Shown: positions 1-6,787 of the stretch, in pieces
How positions within the stretch are numbered: the first letter of the stretch is position 1
How the letters are laid out: every line of letters starts with the position of its first letter
NCBI GenBank assembly: GCA_902478365.1
Contig: CABSKX010000015.1
Span: 1 to 42,613, forward strand
Length of the DNA stretch: 42,613 bases
Source of the DNA: an uncultured Collinsella sp.
Lineage (GTDB): Bacteria > Actinomycetota > Coriobacteriia > Coriobacteriales > Coriobacteriaceae
Direction: 5' to 3'
Notes under the pieces: generated by a model
What the model was told of the DNA's origin: nothing
Seen by the model: the letters and a program-made list of their open reading frames with translations, nothing else
The model's database searches: none
Translations under genes and position numbers: made by a program

Positions 1-391
1 GCACTCCGTTGACAAACGATGCGGACTGGTCGGTACCATAAGCCTTAGCAATCTCGACCGCCTCGTTGATGACGATGGCGTCCGAGACCTCCTCGTCGGT
101 GAGGAAGCGCATCTCGTAGACGGCGATACGCAGCAGGTTGCGGTCGGCGCCGGGCATGCGCATAAGATCCCAGTTCTTGGCGACGGCGCGCAGAGCACAG
201 TCGATGCGATCGATATGCTCGTAGGCACCGCGGCAAAGCTCCAGCGCATAGGGGTCGAGGGGACCCTTCGAGATCAGGAAATCGCCCTCGAGGACGCGCT
301 CGAGCGGGCTGTCCGTGGCCTCGGCCTGGAACAGCAGCTGCAGCGCCTGACTGCGGGCAAGCGTGCGCCCGCGATAAACCTTAAGGCTCAA
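1..391 (-). CDS. nusB: Transcription antitermination factor NusB (C-terminus cut off by window start)
   Basis: NusB binds boxA RNA with S10 (NusE) and takes part in rRNA antitermination. About 130 residues are visible, beginning LSLKVYRGRTLARSQAL and including RMPGADRNLLRIAVYEM and the conserved INEAVEIAKAYG stretch; the last residues and stop lie beyond base 1. The start is a TTG at 391. An in-frame TAA two codons upstream (the stop of the Asp23 gene) excludes any earlier start, and AAGGAG lies 6 bases before the TTG. The gene is the last visible member of an efp-asp23-nusB run and is separated from asp23 by only 3 bases, so it is probably translationally coupled. Identity is firm from family resemblance; the end is unknown. 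Confidence 0.88.
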   Translation of the reverse strand, partial: MSLKVYRGRTLARSQALQLLFQAEATDSPLERVLEGDFLISKGPLDPYALELCRGAYEHIDRIDCALRAVAKNWDLMRMPGADRNLLRIAVYEMRFLTDEEVSDAIVINEAVEIAKAYGTDQSASFVNGV

Positions 392-394
392 AGG

Positions 395-757
395 TTACTC
401 CTTGGGGAAAACGAGGCCGTCAATGCAAACGTCAACGCGCTCGACCTCGACGCCCACCTGAGCGTCGATGGCGGCGACCACGGCGGCGCGAACGGCCTCG
501 GCGAGTTTCTTGAACGGATAGCCAAAGAACACCACGACGCGCACGGTGAGTGCGAGCTTGTCGCCGACGACCTCGGCCTCGACCGCCGGCTCGGAAGCCG
601 GGGCCTTGGACGAGAGCATCATGGAGACAAGGTTGGTGGCAAGGTCCTTGACGCCAACGGAGGCGATGCCCTCGACATCCGACACGGCGCGCGAGACGAT
701 GGCGGTCAGAACATCGGGCGAAATGCCGATGCCGTCAATCTTGATTTCCTGGGGCAT
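395..757 (-). CDS. Asp23/Gls24 family envelope stress protein
   Basis: A 120-residue protein of the Asp23/Gls24 (DUF322) family. Family members are small cytoplasmic or membrane-associated proteins linked to cell-envelope homeostasis in Gram-positive bacteria; the biochemical role is unclear. Typical family features are the N-terminal ISPDVLTAIVSRAVSDVEGI segment, the alternating hydrophobic strand ALTVRVVVFFGYPF, and the final VERVDVCIDGLVF segment. No signal peptide or membrane helix is seen. A strong AGGAGG lies 5 bases before the ATG. It sits between efp and nusB, an arrangement I recall from Coriobacteriia and Firmicutes, so it is probably co-transcribed with them. Confidence 0.85.
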   Translation of the reverse strand: MPQEIKIDGIGISPDVLTAIVSRAVSDVEGIASVGVKDLATNLVSMMLSSKAPASEPAVEAEVVGDKLALTVRVVVFFGYPFKKLAEAVRAAVVAAIDAQVGVEVERVDVCIDGLVFPKE

Positions 758-781
758 GAGTCCTCCTAGAAGAGTTGGTTG

Positions 782-1345
782 CTAGACGCGGGAGACGAAC
801 TTGCCGTCGCGGGTGTCAACCTTGATGACCTCGCCCTCGTTGAGGTACATGGGGACCTGGATGACAGCGCCGGTGTCGATCGTGGCCGGCTTGGTGGAAC
901 CCTGGACGGTGTCGCCCTTAAAGCCCGGGTCGGTCTGGACGATGGTGGTCTCGATGAACATCGGCGGGGTCACGCCCATGAGCTCATCGTCGGCGAAGAG
1001 CAGCTGGCAGATATCGTTCTCGCGCAGCCACTTGGAGTTCTCGCCCACCATGTCCTCGGGAACGGGAACCTGCTCATAGGTCTCATTGTCCATGAAGATG
1101 TAGTCGGCGCCATCGTTGTAGAGGTACTGGAACTCACGGGTGGTGAGCATAACGCTCTCGAACTTGGTGCCGGCGTTGCAGGTGTTCTCGACGACGCGGC
1201 CGCTCTTGATGTCGCGGGTCTTGTAGCGCACGAACGCGCCGCCCTTGCCCGGCTTGACATGCTGGAACTCGACGATGGTGTAGACCTTGTCCTTAATGCG
1301 GAGACCGAGGCCGTTCTTGAAGTCGGCGGTAGAAATGGTAGGCAT
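782..1345 (-). CDS. efp: Translation elongation factor P
   Basis: EF-P enters the ribosomal E site and relieves stalling at polyproline stretches. The 187-residue protein has the three beta-barrel layout of the family: an N-terminal KOW-like domain (about 1-65), then two OB-type domains ending GEVIKVDTRDGKFVSRV. The modification loop reads KPGKGGAF, with the candidate modified lysine at position 34. The longer open frame begins 11 codons upstream, but the ATG at 1345 (MPTISTADF) is preferred because it matches family N-termini and has AAAGG upstream. A perfect TATAAT hexamer lies about 58 bases upstream, after the pepP terminator, so the gene probably starts its own transcript with asp23 and nusB. 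Confidence 0.95.
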   Translation of the reverse strand: MPTISTADFKNGLGLRIKDKVYTIVEFQHVKPGKGGAFVRYKTRDIKSGRVVENTCNAGTKFESVMLTTREFQYLYNDGADYIFMDNETYEQVPVPEDMVGENSKWLRENDICQLLFADDELMGVTPPMFIETTIVQTDPGFKGDTVQGSTKPATIDTGAVIQVPMYLNEGEVIKVDTRDGKFVSRV

Positions 1346-1402
1346 AGCGACCTTTCTTGTTATGGGCAGAACGCACAAGCGTCCAAATTACATACGACCG
1401 AA

Positions 1403-1408
1403 ATTATA
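1403..1408 (-). promoter_or_regulatory. Candidate -10 box of the efp promoter
   Basis: On the minus strand this reads TATAAT, a perfect sigma-70-type -10, 58 bases before the efp ATG and just downstream of the pepP terminator. No good -35 is visible (CTGCAG at 17-base spacing), so the call rests on the -10 and its position. Confidence 0.45.
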
Positions 1409-1437
1409 CACTTGCAGACGGCACCTGCAGCGAGCGC

Positions 1438-1482
1438 ATAAAAAGAGAACGCGGGGCGCCCGAATCTATCCGGACGCCCCGC
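1438..1482 (-). terminator. Rho-independent terminator after the Xaa-Pro peptidase gene
   Basis: Arms GCGGGGCGTCCG and CGGGCGCCCCGC (one mismatch) enclose an 8-base loop and are followed on the minus strand by GTTCTCTTTTTATG. It begins about 20 bases after the peptidase stop and separates that gene from efp. Confidence 0.75.
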
Positions 1483-1504
1483 CCCAAAAATCTATCGAAA
1501 TGGA

Positions 1505-2635
1505 CTAGCAATCGATGACGTGGAGGTCATGCGGCGTCTTGGTGAAGGGCTCGTAGCCGTTCTCGGTGACCACGCCGTAGTCCTCCAGGCGCACGCCGCC
1601 CACGCCGGGCAGGTAGACGCCGGGCTCCATGGTGATAACCGAGCCGACCTCGATGATATTCTTGCTGCGGTTGAAGTTGGGCAGCTCGTGGATGTCGATG
1701 CCCACGCCGTGGCCCAGACCATGGTTGTAGCAATCGCCATAGCCGGCATCGCCGATGATCTTCTTGGAAAGCTTGAAAATGTCGTTGCCCTCGACGCCCG
1801 GATGGATGGCGGCGACGCACTCCTCGTGCGTACGGCGCACGAGCGCATACAGGTCGAGCTGCTCCTGCGTGGGCTCGCCAATCACGACGGTACGCGTCAT
1901 ATCAGAGCGATAGTCGCAGTAGCCCGCGCCGTAATCCATGAGGACGAAGTCGCCCTTCTCGATCACGCGGTCACTCGGCACGGCATGCGGATTGGCGGTG
2001 TTGGGGCCGCTCGCCACGATGGAGCCGAAGGCCAGGCTGTCGGCACCGTTAGCGAACATAAAGTTCTCGAGCTCGTTGCGAACCTGCTTCTCGGTCATAC
2101 CGGGCTTAATAAAGCCAAGCATATGCTGGAAGGCGGCGTCGGTAATCGACTGCGCATGGCGCATGAGCTCGATCTCCTCGGCGTCCTTGATGGCGCGCAT
2201 CTTGCGAATGTCGTCATGCATCAGCGGCAACATGCAGGCGACGGAACGATCCTCCAGACCACGCTGAATACCCTGATAGAAATTAATCTGCATGTCGTCC
2301 TCGACAGCGCAGACGCGGCACTTGTTGGCCGCAATCTTGCCGGCGACCCAACCGGGGATGGTGCCCTCGTCCATGTCGTAGACCCAGGGGCTGCCGGCGG
2401 GCGTGTTCTCCTCAAAGCTGTTGAGGTAGCGCGAGTCGGTATGGAACAGGCACTGATCGGCCGTAATAAACGCGGCATGCGGGAACTCGAAGGTGTAATC
2501 GAAGACGCCCTTCACGCCCGTGAGCCAACGGAGATTGGCCTCGTCGCGCACGACGATAGCGTCGTAGCCGCGCTCAGCCATCAGGGTACGGACACGCTCG
2601 ATACGACCGGCAGGACCGGCAGCAAACTCAGACAT
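1505..2635 (-). CDS. M24 family Xaa-Pro aminopeptidase / dipeptidase
   Basis: A 376-residue cytoplasmic metallopeptidase of the creatinase/Xaa-Pro peptidase type, which removes residues next to proline. The N-terminal creatinase-like domain (about 1-125) is followed by the pita-bread catalytic domain. Metal ligands are visible in order: the two aspartates of DYGAGYCDYRSDMTRT, the histidine in GHGVGIDIHELP, the glutamate in TMEPGVYLP and the last glutamate in GVRLEDYG. The open frame extends 42 codons upstream, but the ATG at 2635 (MSEFAAGP) is chosen because AAAGGAA precedes it and the upstream translation is compositionally unlike the family. Its place upstream of efp is common in Gram-positive genomes. 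It could be called pepP or pepQ; substrate preference cannot be read from sequence. Confidence 0.9.
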   Translation of the reverse strand: MSEFAAGPAGRIERVRTLMAERGYDAIVVRDEANLRWLTGVKGVFDYTFEFPHAAFITADQCLFHTDSRYLNSFEENTPAGSPWVYDMDEGTIPGWVAGKIAANKCRVCAVEDDMQINFYQGIQRGLEDRSVACMLPLMHDDIRKMRAIKDAEEIELMRHAQSITDAAFQHMLGFIKPGMTEKQVRNELENFMFANGADSLAFGSIVASGPNTANPHAVPSDRVIEKGDFVLMDYGAGYCDYRSDMTRTVVIGEPTQEQLDLYALVRRTHEECVAAIHPGVEGNDIFKLSKKIIGDAGYGDCYNHGLGHGVGIDIHELPNFNRSKNIIEVGSVITMEPGVYLPGVGGVRLEDYGVVTENGYEPFTKTPHDLHVIDC

Positions 2636-2663
2636 GCAGATTCCTTTCTTGTTGTCTCCATAA

Positions 2664-2735
2664 AGACGGGACGGGCCTCGATCGGAAGATGGATTCGCAC
2701 GCGATCCACAACCGACTGAAAACCCGTCCCTCAAC
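2664..2735 (-). other. Structured 5' leader of the Xaa-Pro peptidase gene
   Basis: Inverted arms GGGACGGG (2668-2675 on plus) and CCCGTCCC (2723-2730) enclose 47 bases that hold a second hairpin (GGATTCGC / GCGATCC, around 2691-2707). On the minus strand this lies in the leader, about 30 bases before the ATG. A perfect TTGACA (2756-2761, minus) and TATCAT (2736-2741) lie just upstream, but only 14 bases apart. No known riboswitch is recognised. Confidence 0.35.
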
Positions 2736-2767
2736 ATGATACGAAAGACGATAGATGTCAATAAATC

Positions 2768-3877
2768 TTAGAGAAGTTCTTTACGAGAAGCCAAGTAGGC
2801 GTGAGCATGACGCTCAAGGACCTCGTCCTCAACGCTCGTTAGACGAATGGCGCCGAGTGCCGCGGGCAGCGGCAACATGCTGCGGTTCGAGCGGACAAAC
2901 TGCTGCCTGCGGAACTCCTCGATATATGCGGCGGGCTCCAGATCGAAGGCAAGCTCCTCGATGCCAAAGTCCGCCAGGCAGTCATCGACCTCAAAGACGT
3001 AATCGATATCGAAGTCGCAGGCATCATGTGCTAGGCGCGCCTCAAAGCGCATGCCCTCGGACAACAGCTGGTAGGCAGGGACCCGCGAAGCGACATCACC
3101 CAAGCAGGCGCGCAGAGTACGCTCCCCCATCTTGCCAAAATCAAGTGCATGGCGGGCGCTCGGGTTCGTGGCCATCAGTACGTCCTTGCGGGCAGTCTGA
3201 GACCACTGAATGGCATTGACGAGCGCGACCTCCTCGCCCGCGAGAATCTCGGGGACAGTCTCGGTAAACTGATTCCAGCGAGACTTGCTGCTCGAAAGCA
3301 TGGTACCAACAAGTACCGCATAGCCGAGTTTGAGGTCCTCGGGGTCTGCCTCGCGAACAAGGTCGAGATCACACACGACCAAGCCCGGCTCGGGACGGAG
3401 CGCGATAGCGGGAAGCGCATTCACCGACGAGGCGACGAGCGGCTTCATGGTCGTCGCGACCGTGAGCATGGCGTCGAAGGTCGTCGGCAGCAAGGCGCAC
3501 TCGGTGCGACCGCACCACTGATTAGCGCACCAGCAAACGACCGAGCAGGTCGCCGTGTCACCGACAGCGACAACGAGATCGTCGCAGGTAATGCCGTTAG
3601 CCGACAGGGCGCCAAAGACGGTATCGGCATCGGCCAGCGTAGCGCCGGCAGGCGAAACCTCGAGGACGAGCAGCGACACAGCAAAGCCAGCGTCGACCAG
3701 CGCATGCTCGACGACCTCGCCAAAACGCTCGGATGTGGCGTCGTTCCAAACCACCATCGCGCGCTTAGGCTTGCCCACAGCAGAGGCAAACATGCGCGAC
3801 AGCTCCTCGAACGCGCCCAATCCGACTCGGACATCGACACTGCGGTTTTGGAAATTGATAAGTTGACGGCGAATCAT
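2768..3877 (-). CDS. Degenerate 3-dehydroquinate-synthase-like protein (AroB homologue, probably inactive)
   Basis: A 369-residue protein whose position after aroK and whose overall layout match 3-dehydroquinate synthase, the NAD- and metal-dependent second enzyme of the shikimate pathway. Landmarks remain: LPTTFDAML for the usual PTTLLA.D, LVVCDLDLV for the usual VLIDP strand, and GYAVLVG for GxAEVIK. The key residues do not. The GGG of the NAD site reads GDT, GGKTGVN is replaced by TMKPLVASSVN, the metal-ligand Glu is Val, NFGHTxGHA reads DFGKMGERT (both His lost), and HGEAVAIGM reads AYQLLSEGM. The start at 3877 overlaps the aroK stop as ATGA, giving strong translational coupling. The frame is intact over its full length, so this looks like a kept pseudoenzyme or a repurposed protein rather than a fresh pseudogene. 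Dehydroquinate synthase activity should not be assumed. Confidence 0.7.
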   Translation of the reverse strand: MIRRQLINFQNRSVDVRVGLGAFEELSRMFASAVGKPKRAMVVWNDATSERFGEVVEHALVDAGFAVSLLVLEVSPAGATLADADTVFGALSANGITCDDLVVAVGDTATCSVVCWCANQWCGRTECALLPTTFDAMLTVATTMKPLVASSVNALPAIALRPEPGLVVCDLDLVREADPEDLKLGYAVLVGTMLSSSKSRWNQFTETVPEILAGEEVALVNAIQWSQTARKDVLMATNPSARHALDFGKMGERTLRACLGDVASRVPAYQLLSEGMRFEARLAHDACDFDIDYVFEVDDCLADFGIEELAFDLEPAAYIEEFRRQQFVRSNRSMLPLPAALGAIRLTSVEDEVLERHAHAYLASRKELL

Positions 3878-4407
3878 AGCAGTCCACGCTCCAAAAGCTT
3901 CTCGGCACAAAGGTAGGAAACGTCCTCGAAGGACTTGTTGCGAATATCAAGGGTAATATCGGCGGCCTGGCGATACAGCGGACGGCGATGCTCAAACAGG
4001 CGCGCAGCATGCTCGGGCGAGCGGAAATCGGGCCGGGTATCGGAGCGGCGAATCTGGCGCAACGAGTCCTCAAAGTCGCCTTCGAGGTACACGCAGGTAC
4101 CCATCTCGTGCATCAGTTCGATGTTCACCGGCGTCTCGACGATGCCGCCCCCGCACGATACCAGCAGACTGCGCTCACTTTGAAGCGAACGGAGTGCCGA
4201 GGTCTCGAGCTCGCGAAAACGATCCTCGCCCTCGGTCTTAAATATCTCGGTCACCGACTTGCCGCATCGACGCACAACCAAACGATCGGTATCGATGAAT
4301 CGACGCTTGAACATAGTGCCCACATTGCGCGCAAGCGTCGACTTGCCCGCGCCCAAAAAGCCGATAAAGAAGATATGGTCGCAGCCGTGTTTGATGTGCT
4401 GAGACAT
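3874..4407 (-). CDS. aroK: Shikimate kinase
   Basis: Shikimate kinase phosphorylates shikimate with ATP on the way to chorismate. The 177-residue protein keeps the family's working parts: P-loop GFLGAGKST (about 18-26), the substrate-binding aspartates of FIDTDRLVV, the arginine in DRFRELE, the CGGGIVET glycine triplet, a lid segment TRPDF, and RRPLYRQAAD with the nucleotide-binding arginine. Length is normal for the family. The downstream AroB-like gene begins within its stop codon (ATGA). The upstream yqeG gene ends 8 bases before the ATG, with only a weak TAGG as ribosome-binding site. No aroA, aroC or aroE is in the window. A shikimate-like kinase acting on another substrate cannot be excluded given its degenerate partner. 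Confidence 0.85.
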   Translation of the reverse strand: MSQHIKHGCDHIFFIGFLGAGKSTLARNVGTMFKRRFIDTDRLVVRRCGKSVTEIFKTEGEDRFRELETSALRSLQSERSLLVSCGGGIVETPVNIELMHEMGTCVYLEGDFEDSLRQIRRSDTRPDFRSPEHAARLFEHRRPLYRQAADITLDIRNKSFEDVSYLCAEKLLERGLL

Positions 4408-4415
4408 GGCGAAAC

Positions 4416-4913
4416 CTATTCCTCGCAGGGAAGGTCGCGCAGGGCCCGGCGCTCAAAGATACGGAAGATCTGCGTGTACCACAGGTCCTGGGTTGCCTGC
4501 GGCTTGACCAGAATAGTGTCAACGCCGGCAAAGTTACCGCTCCACACGTCCGTGTACAGCTGATCGCCGATCAGCACGGCCTCGTCAGCCGTGGCGCCCA
4601 GACGCTTAAGACCGGCCTTCAGGGCAAAGGGCGCCGGCTTCATGGCATGGCTGATGGCCTCGAGCCCCAACTCATGAGCCGATGCCATAACCTGGTCGCG
4701 ATGCCAGTTGTTGGACACCATGCACAGCTTAAAGCCCTTAGCATGGGCGGCCTCGAGCCAGGCGGAGACCGCAGCGGGTACCTGCTCGGTATCACGCGGC
4801 ACCAGGGTGTTGTCGCGATCGAGCAGAATGGCGCGCTTGCCGTCGGCCCAGAGGGTATCGAGGTCGATGCGATCGACCGAGGCAACATATCGTTTGGGGC
4901 TAAAAATCCTCAT
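4416..4913 (-). CDS. YqeG family HAD-IIIA phosphatase
   Basis: A 165-residue protein of the YqeG family within the HAD superfamily, subclass IIIA. Motif I reads LLDRDNTLVPRD, motif II is VSNN, and motifs III/IV are the KPAPFALK lysine and VLIGDQLYTDVWSGN. These fit a phosphatase with a catalytic aspartate; the natural substrate in bacteria is unclear (eukaryotic relatives are phosphatidylglycerophosphate phosphatases). Two starts are possible: ATG at 4913, two bases after the mltG stop, or TTG at 4925 overlapping mltG. Neither has a good Shine-Dalgarno, so translation is probably coupled to mltG. The ATG is listed. Confidence 0.85.
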   Translation of the reverse strand: MRIFSPKRYVASVDRIDLDTLWADGKRAILLDRDNTLVPRDTEQVPAAVSAWLEAAHAKGFKLCMVSNNWHRDQVMASAHELGLEAISHAMKPAPFALKAGLKRLGATADEAVLIGDQLYTDVWSGNFAGVDTILVKPQATQDLWYTQIFRIFERRALRDLPCEE

Positions 4914-4915
4914 GA

Positions 4916-6349
4916 TCAATTCCAAGACTGTTGATGCTCTTCGTAGGTCTTCGAGAAATACTCCTCGTCCTGCGTAATGTAGAAATACAGGTCATCGGAG
5001 TCGGTCGGCTCAAGGGTGGCCTTGAGCGCCTCGAGCGACGGAGAGCAAATGGGCGTGGGCGGGAGGCCCTCGTGCTTATAGGTGTTATACGGGCTATCGC
5101 TCTGCAGGTCGTCGGCGGTAACCTCGCCGCCGGTGACGTACATCATGGTCGCGTCGCTGTTGAGGTAGCGCAGGCCATCGAGCTTGCCTGCCAGACGGTT
5201 ATAGAAAACCGATGCCACATGCGCGCGCTGGTCGGCGTTGAGGCCCTCGCGCTCGACGATGGAGGCAAGGTTAACGATGTCGTAATCGGACATATCCACG
5301 CCATAGCGCTCCTTGATCTTGGCCTCGCAGCTGGCAAAGTCAAGCGACTTATACTCGGCGTTGAACTGGTCAAGCATGGCGCGAATCACATCATCGGCGC
5401 TTGGGTCCTTACCAAGCGAATAGGTCTTGGGGAACAGGAAACCATCGAGCGAATCGTTCGCGGCGTCTTTAAGAAAAGCGTAATGATTCACATAATTGCT
5501 CGCCTTAGCCTGGCTAAGGAAGTCCTCCTTAGAGATACTGTCGTATGCCTTGGCCACGCGGTCAGCGACCTGGTCAACCGTCAGGCCCTCAGGGATAGTC
5601 AGCGCATCGGAGCCCGCATTGGGACCTTCCATGAGCTGCTGAACGACCTTCGTGGCATCCATAAGCGTGGTAAACGAATACTTACCAGGCTTAAGCGACA
5701 TGTCGGCGTTGAGCTTTTTGACCGCCGCGTAATAATCCTTGGGATTTTCGACGATATGGTTCTCGGAGAGAATCGAAGCGATGGTATCACCCGAGGCACC
5801 ATCGGGAATCGTGATAGTAACTTGCTGGCCAGCAGCGACTTTCGCATCCTCACCGCCAAAGAAGCCCTTGACGGCCGGCACGACAAAGAAAACGATCGCG
5901 ACAAGCGCAAGCACGGCGACGACGCCACCGATAATCATAGGCACCGGGGAGCTTTTCTTTTGGGCACCACGGCGGGCGTGCGTGTTATAGCTCGAGCGGG
6001 TTGCCGGAGCAACGCCATGCGAACCGCGAGCGTGATGCGAATGCGATTGGGGGGCCTGCGTTCGCTGGGTAGGTGCCTGCTGCTTAAAGCGGGTACCGCC
6101 TGCAGGCTGGGCCGTACGAACAGTGGGCTGCTGAGCCGCGTGAGAAGCCGAATGCTGAACCGAACGAGCAGAAGGCTGCTGACCCGTCCGTTGAACAGGT
6201 TGGGCCGAATGAGAGAAGGACTGCGCCGGGCGCGCGGCAGGCTGAGCTGCACGCTGCGCCGGCTGTGCCGGACGCTGGCCAGGCTGGGCAGGACGCGACG
6301 CCGGCTGCCGTGTACGATTTTGTTGGCGCGGATCGGAAGCGCTAGGCAT
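4916..6349 (-). CDS. mltG: Endolytic peptidoglycan transglycosylase MltG (YceG family)
   Basis: MltG cleaves nascent glycan strands in the membrane and sets their length. The 477-residue protein has three parts. First is a cytoplasmic N-terminal tail (about 1-135), very rich in Gln, Pro, Ala, Arg and Ser with imperfect RPAQP-type repeats. Next comes one membrane helix (about 137-160, PMIIGGVVAVLALVAIVFF). The extracellular part has a LysM-like segment and the YceG catalytic domain. The catalytic glutamate is in NLASIVEREG, followed by SVFYNRL, LNSDATMMYV and the signature SPYNTYKHEGLPPTPICSPS. The start at 6349 has GGAGG 7 bases upstream and lies inside the last codons of ruvX. A frame 19 codons longer exists without that site. 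The low-complexity tail is typical of actinobacterial versions. Confidence 0.93.
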   Translation of the reverse strand: MPSASDPRQQNRTRQPASRPAQPGQRPAQPAQRAAQPAARPAQSFSHSAQPVQRTGQQPSARSVQHSASHAAQQPTVRTAQPAGGTRFKQQAPTQRTQAPQSHSHHARGSHGVAPATRSSYNTHARRGAQKKSSPVPMIIGGVVAVLALVAIVFFVVPAVKGFFGGEDAKVAAGQQVTITIPDGASGDTIASILSENHIVENPKDYYAAVKKLNADMSLKPGKYSFTTLMDATKVVQQLMEGPNAGSDALTIPEGLTVDQVADRVAKAYDSISKEDFLSQAKASNYVNHYAFLKDAANDSLDGFLFPKTYSLGKDPSADDVIRAMLDQFNAEYKSLDFASCEAKIKERYGVDMSDYDIVNLASIVEREGLNADQRAHVASVFYNRLAGKLDGLRYLNSDATMMYVTGGEVTADDLQSDSPYNTYKHEGLPPTPICSPSLEALKATLEPTDSDDLYFYITQDEEYFSKTYEEHQQSWN

Positions 6350-6770
6350 GCGAAACCTCCTCGTTTTTACGATCGAGCCACGTCTGCAAAAACAGGCTGG
6401 CGGCAATCATGTCAATCTTGCCCCTCATCTGCTTTTCGTTGAGGCCCTGCTCGCGCAGGATACGCTTGGCCTCTTGCGAAGACAGGCGCTCGTCCTCAAA
6501 CTCAAGCGGAAGATCGAGCTCGTCGGCAATCTTTTGCGCCACGGCGGCAACGCGCTCGGCCTGGGGACCAGGCTCACCGGCCATGGTCAGGGGACGTCCG
6601 CTTACCAGGATGTCGGGCTCATAGTCCTCGACCAGGTAGCGGAATGTCTTGGCCATACCGGTGACCTCTGCAGCCGGGAGCACCCTGACGGGCATCGCCA
6701 TCTTGCCATCACGGCTCGAGACGGCGATGCCGATCCTGGTCTCCCCTATGTCCAGCGCAAGCGCGACCAC
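6342..6770 (-). CDS. ruvX: RuvX/YqgF family Holliday-junction-resolvase-like nuclease
   Basis: A 142-residue RNase H-fold protein of the YqgF family, linked to Holliday-junction resolution and to 16S rRNA 5'-end processing. Active-site segments are present: ALDIGETRIGIAVS (first aspartate), VSGRPLTMAGEPGPQ, the glutamate region FEDERLSSQEA, and the late aspartate in RGKIDMIAASLFLQ. The start is a GTG at 6770, 17 bases after the alaS stop, with weak AGAAG upstream. Its end overlaps mltG by 8 bases. The order alaS-ruvX-mltG is widely conserved. Confidence 0.92.
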   Translation of the reverse strand: MVALALDIGETRIGIAVSSRDGKMAMPVRVLPAAEVTGMAKTFRYLVEDYEPDILVSGRPLTMAGEPGPQAERVAAVAQKIADELDLPLEFEDERLSSQEAKRILREQGLNEKQMRGKIDMIAASLFLQTWLDRKNEEVSHA

Positions 6771-6787
6771 AGTGACTTCTTAGATTC

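Noticed and set aside
215..769. Long plus-strand open frames opposite the minus-strand genes (for example opposite alaS, ileS and ftsH)
   Set aside because: They lack ribosome sites and family features and arise because G+C-rich codon use on one strand keeps the opposite frame open.
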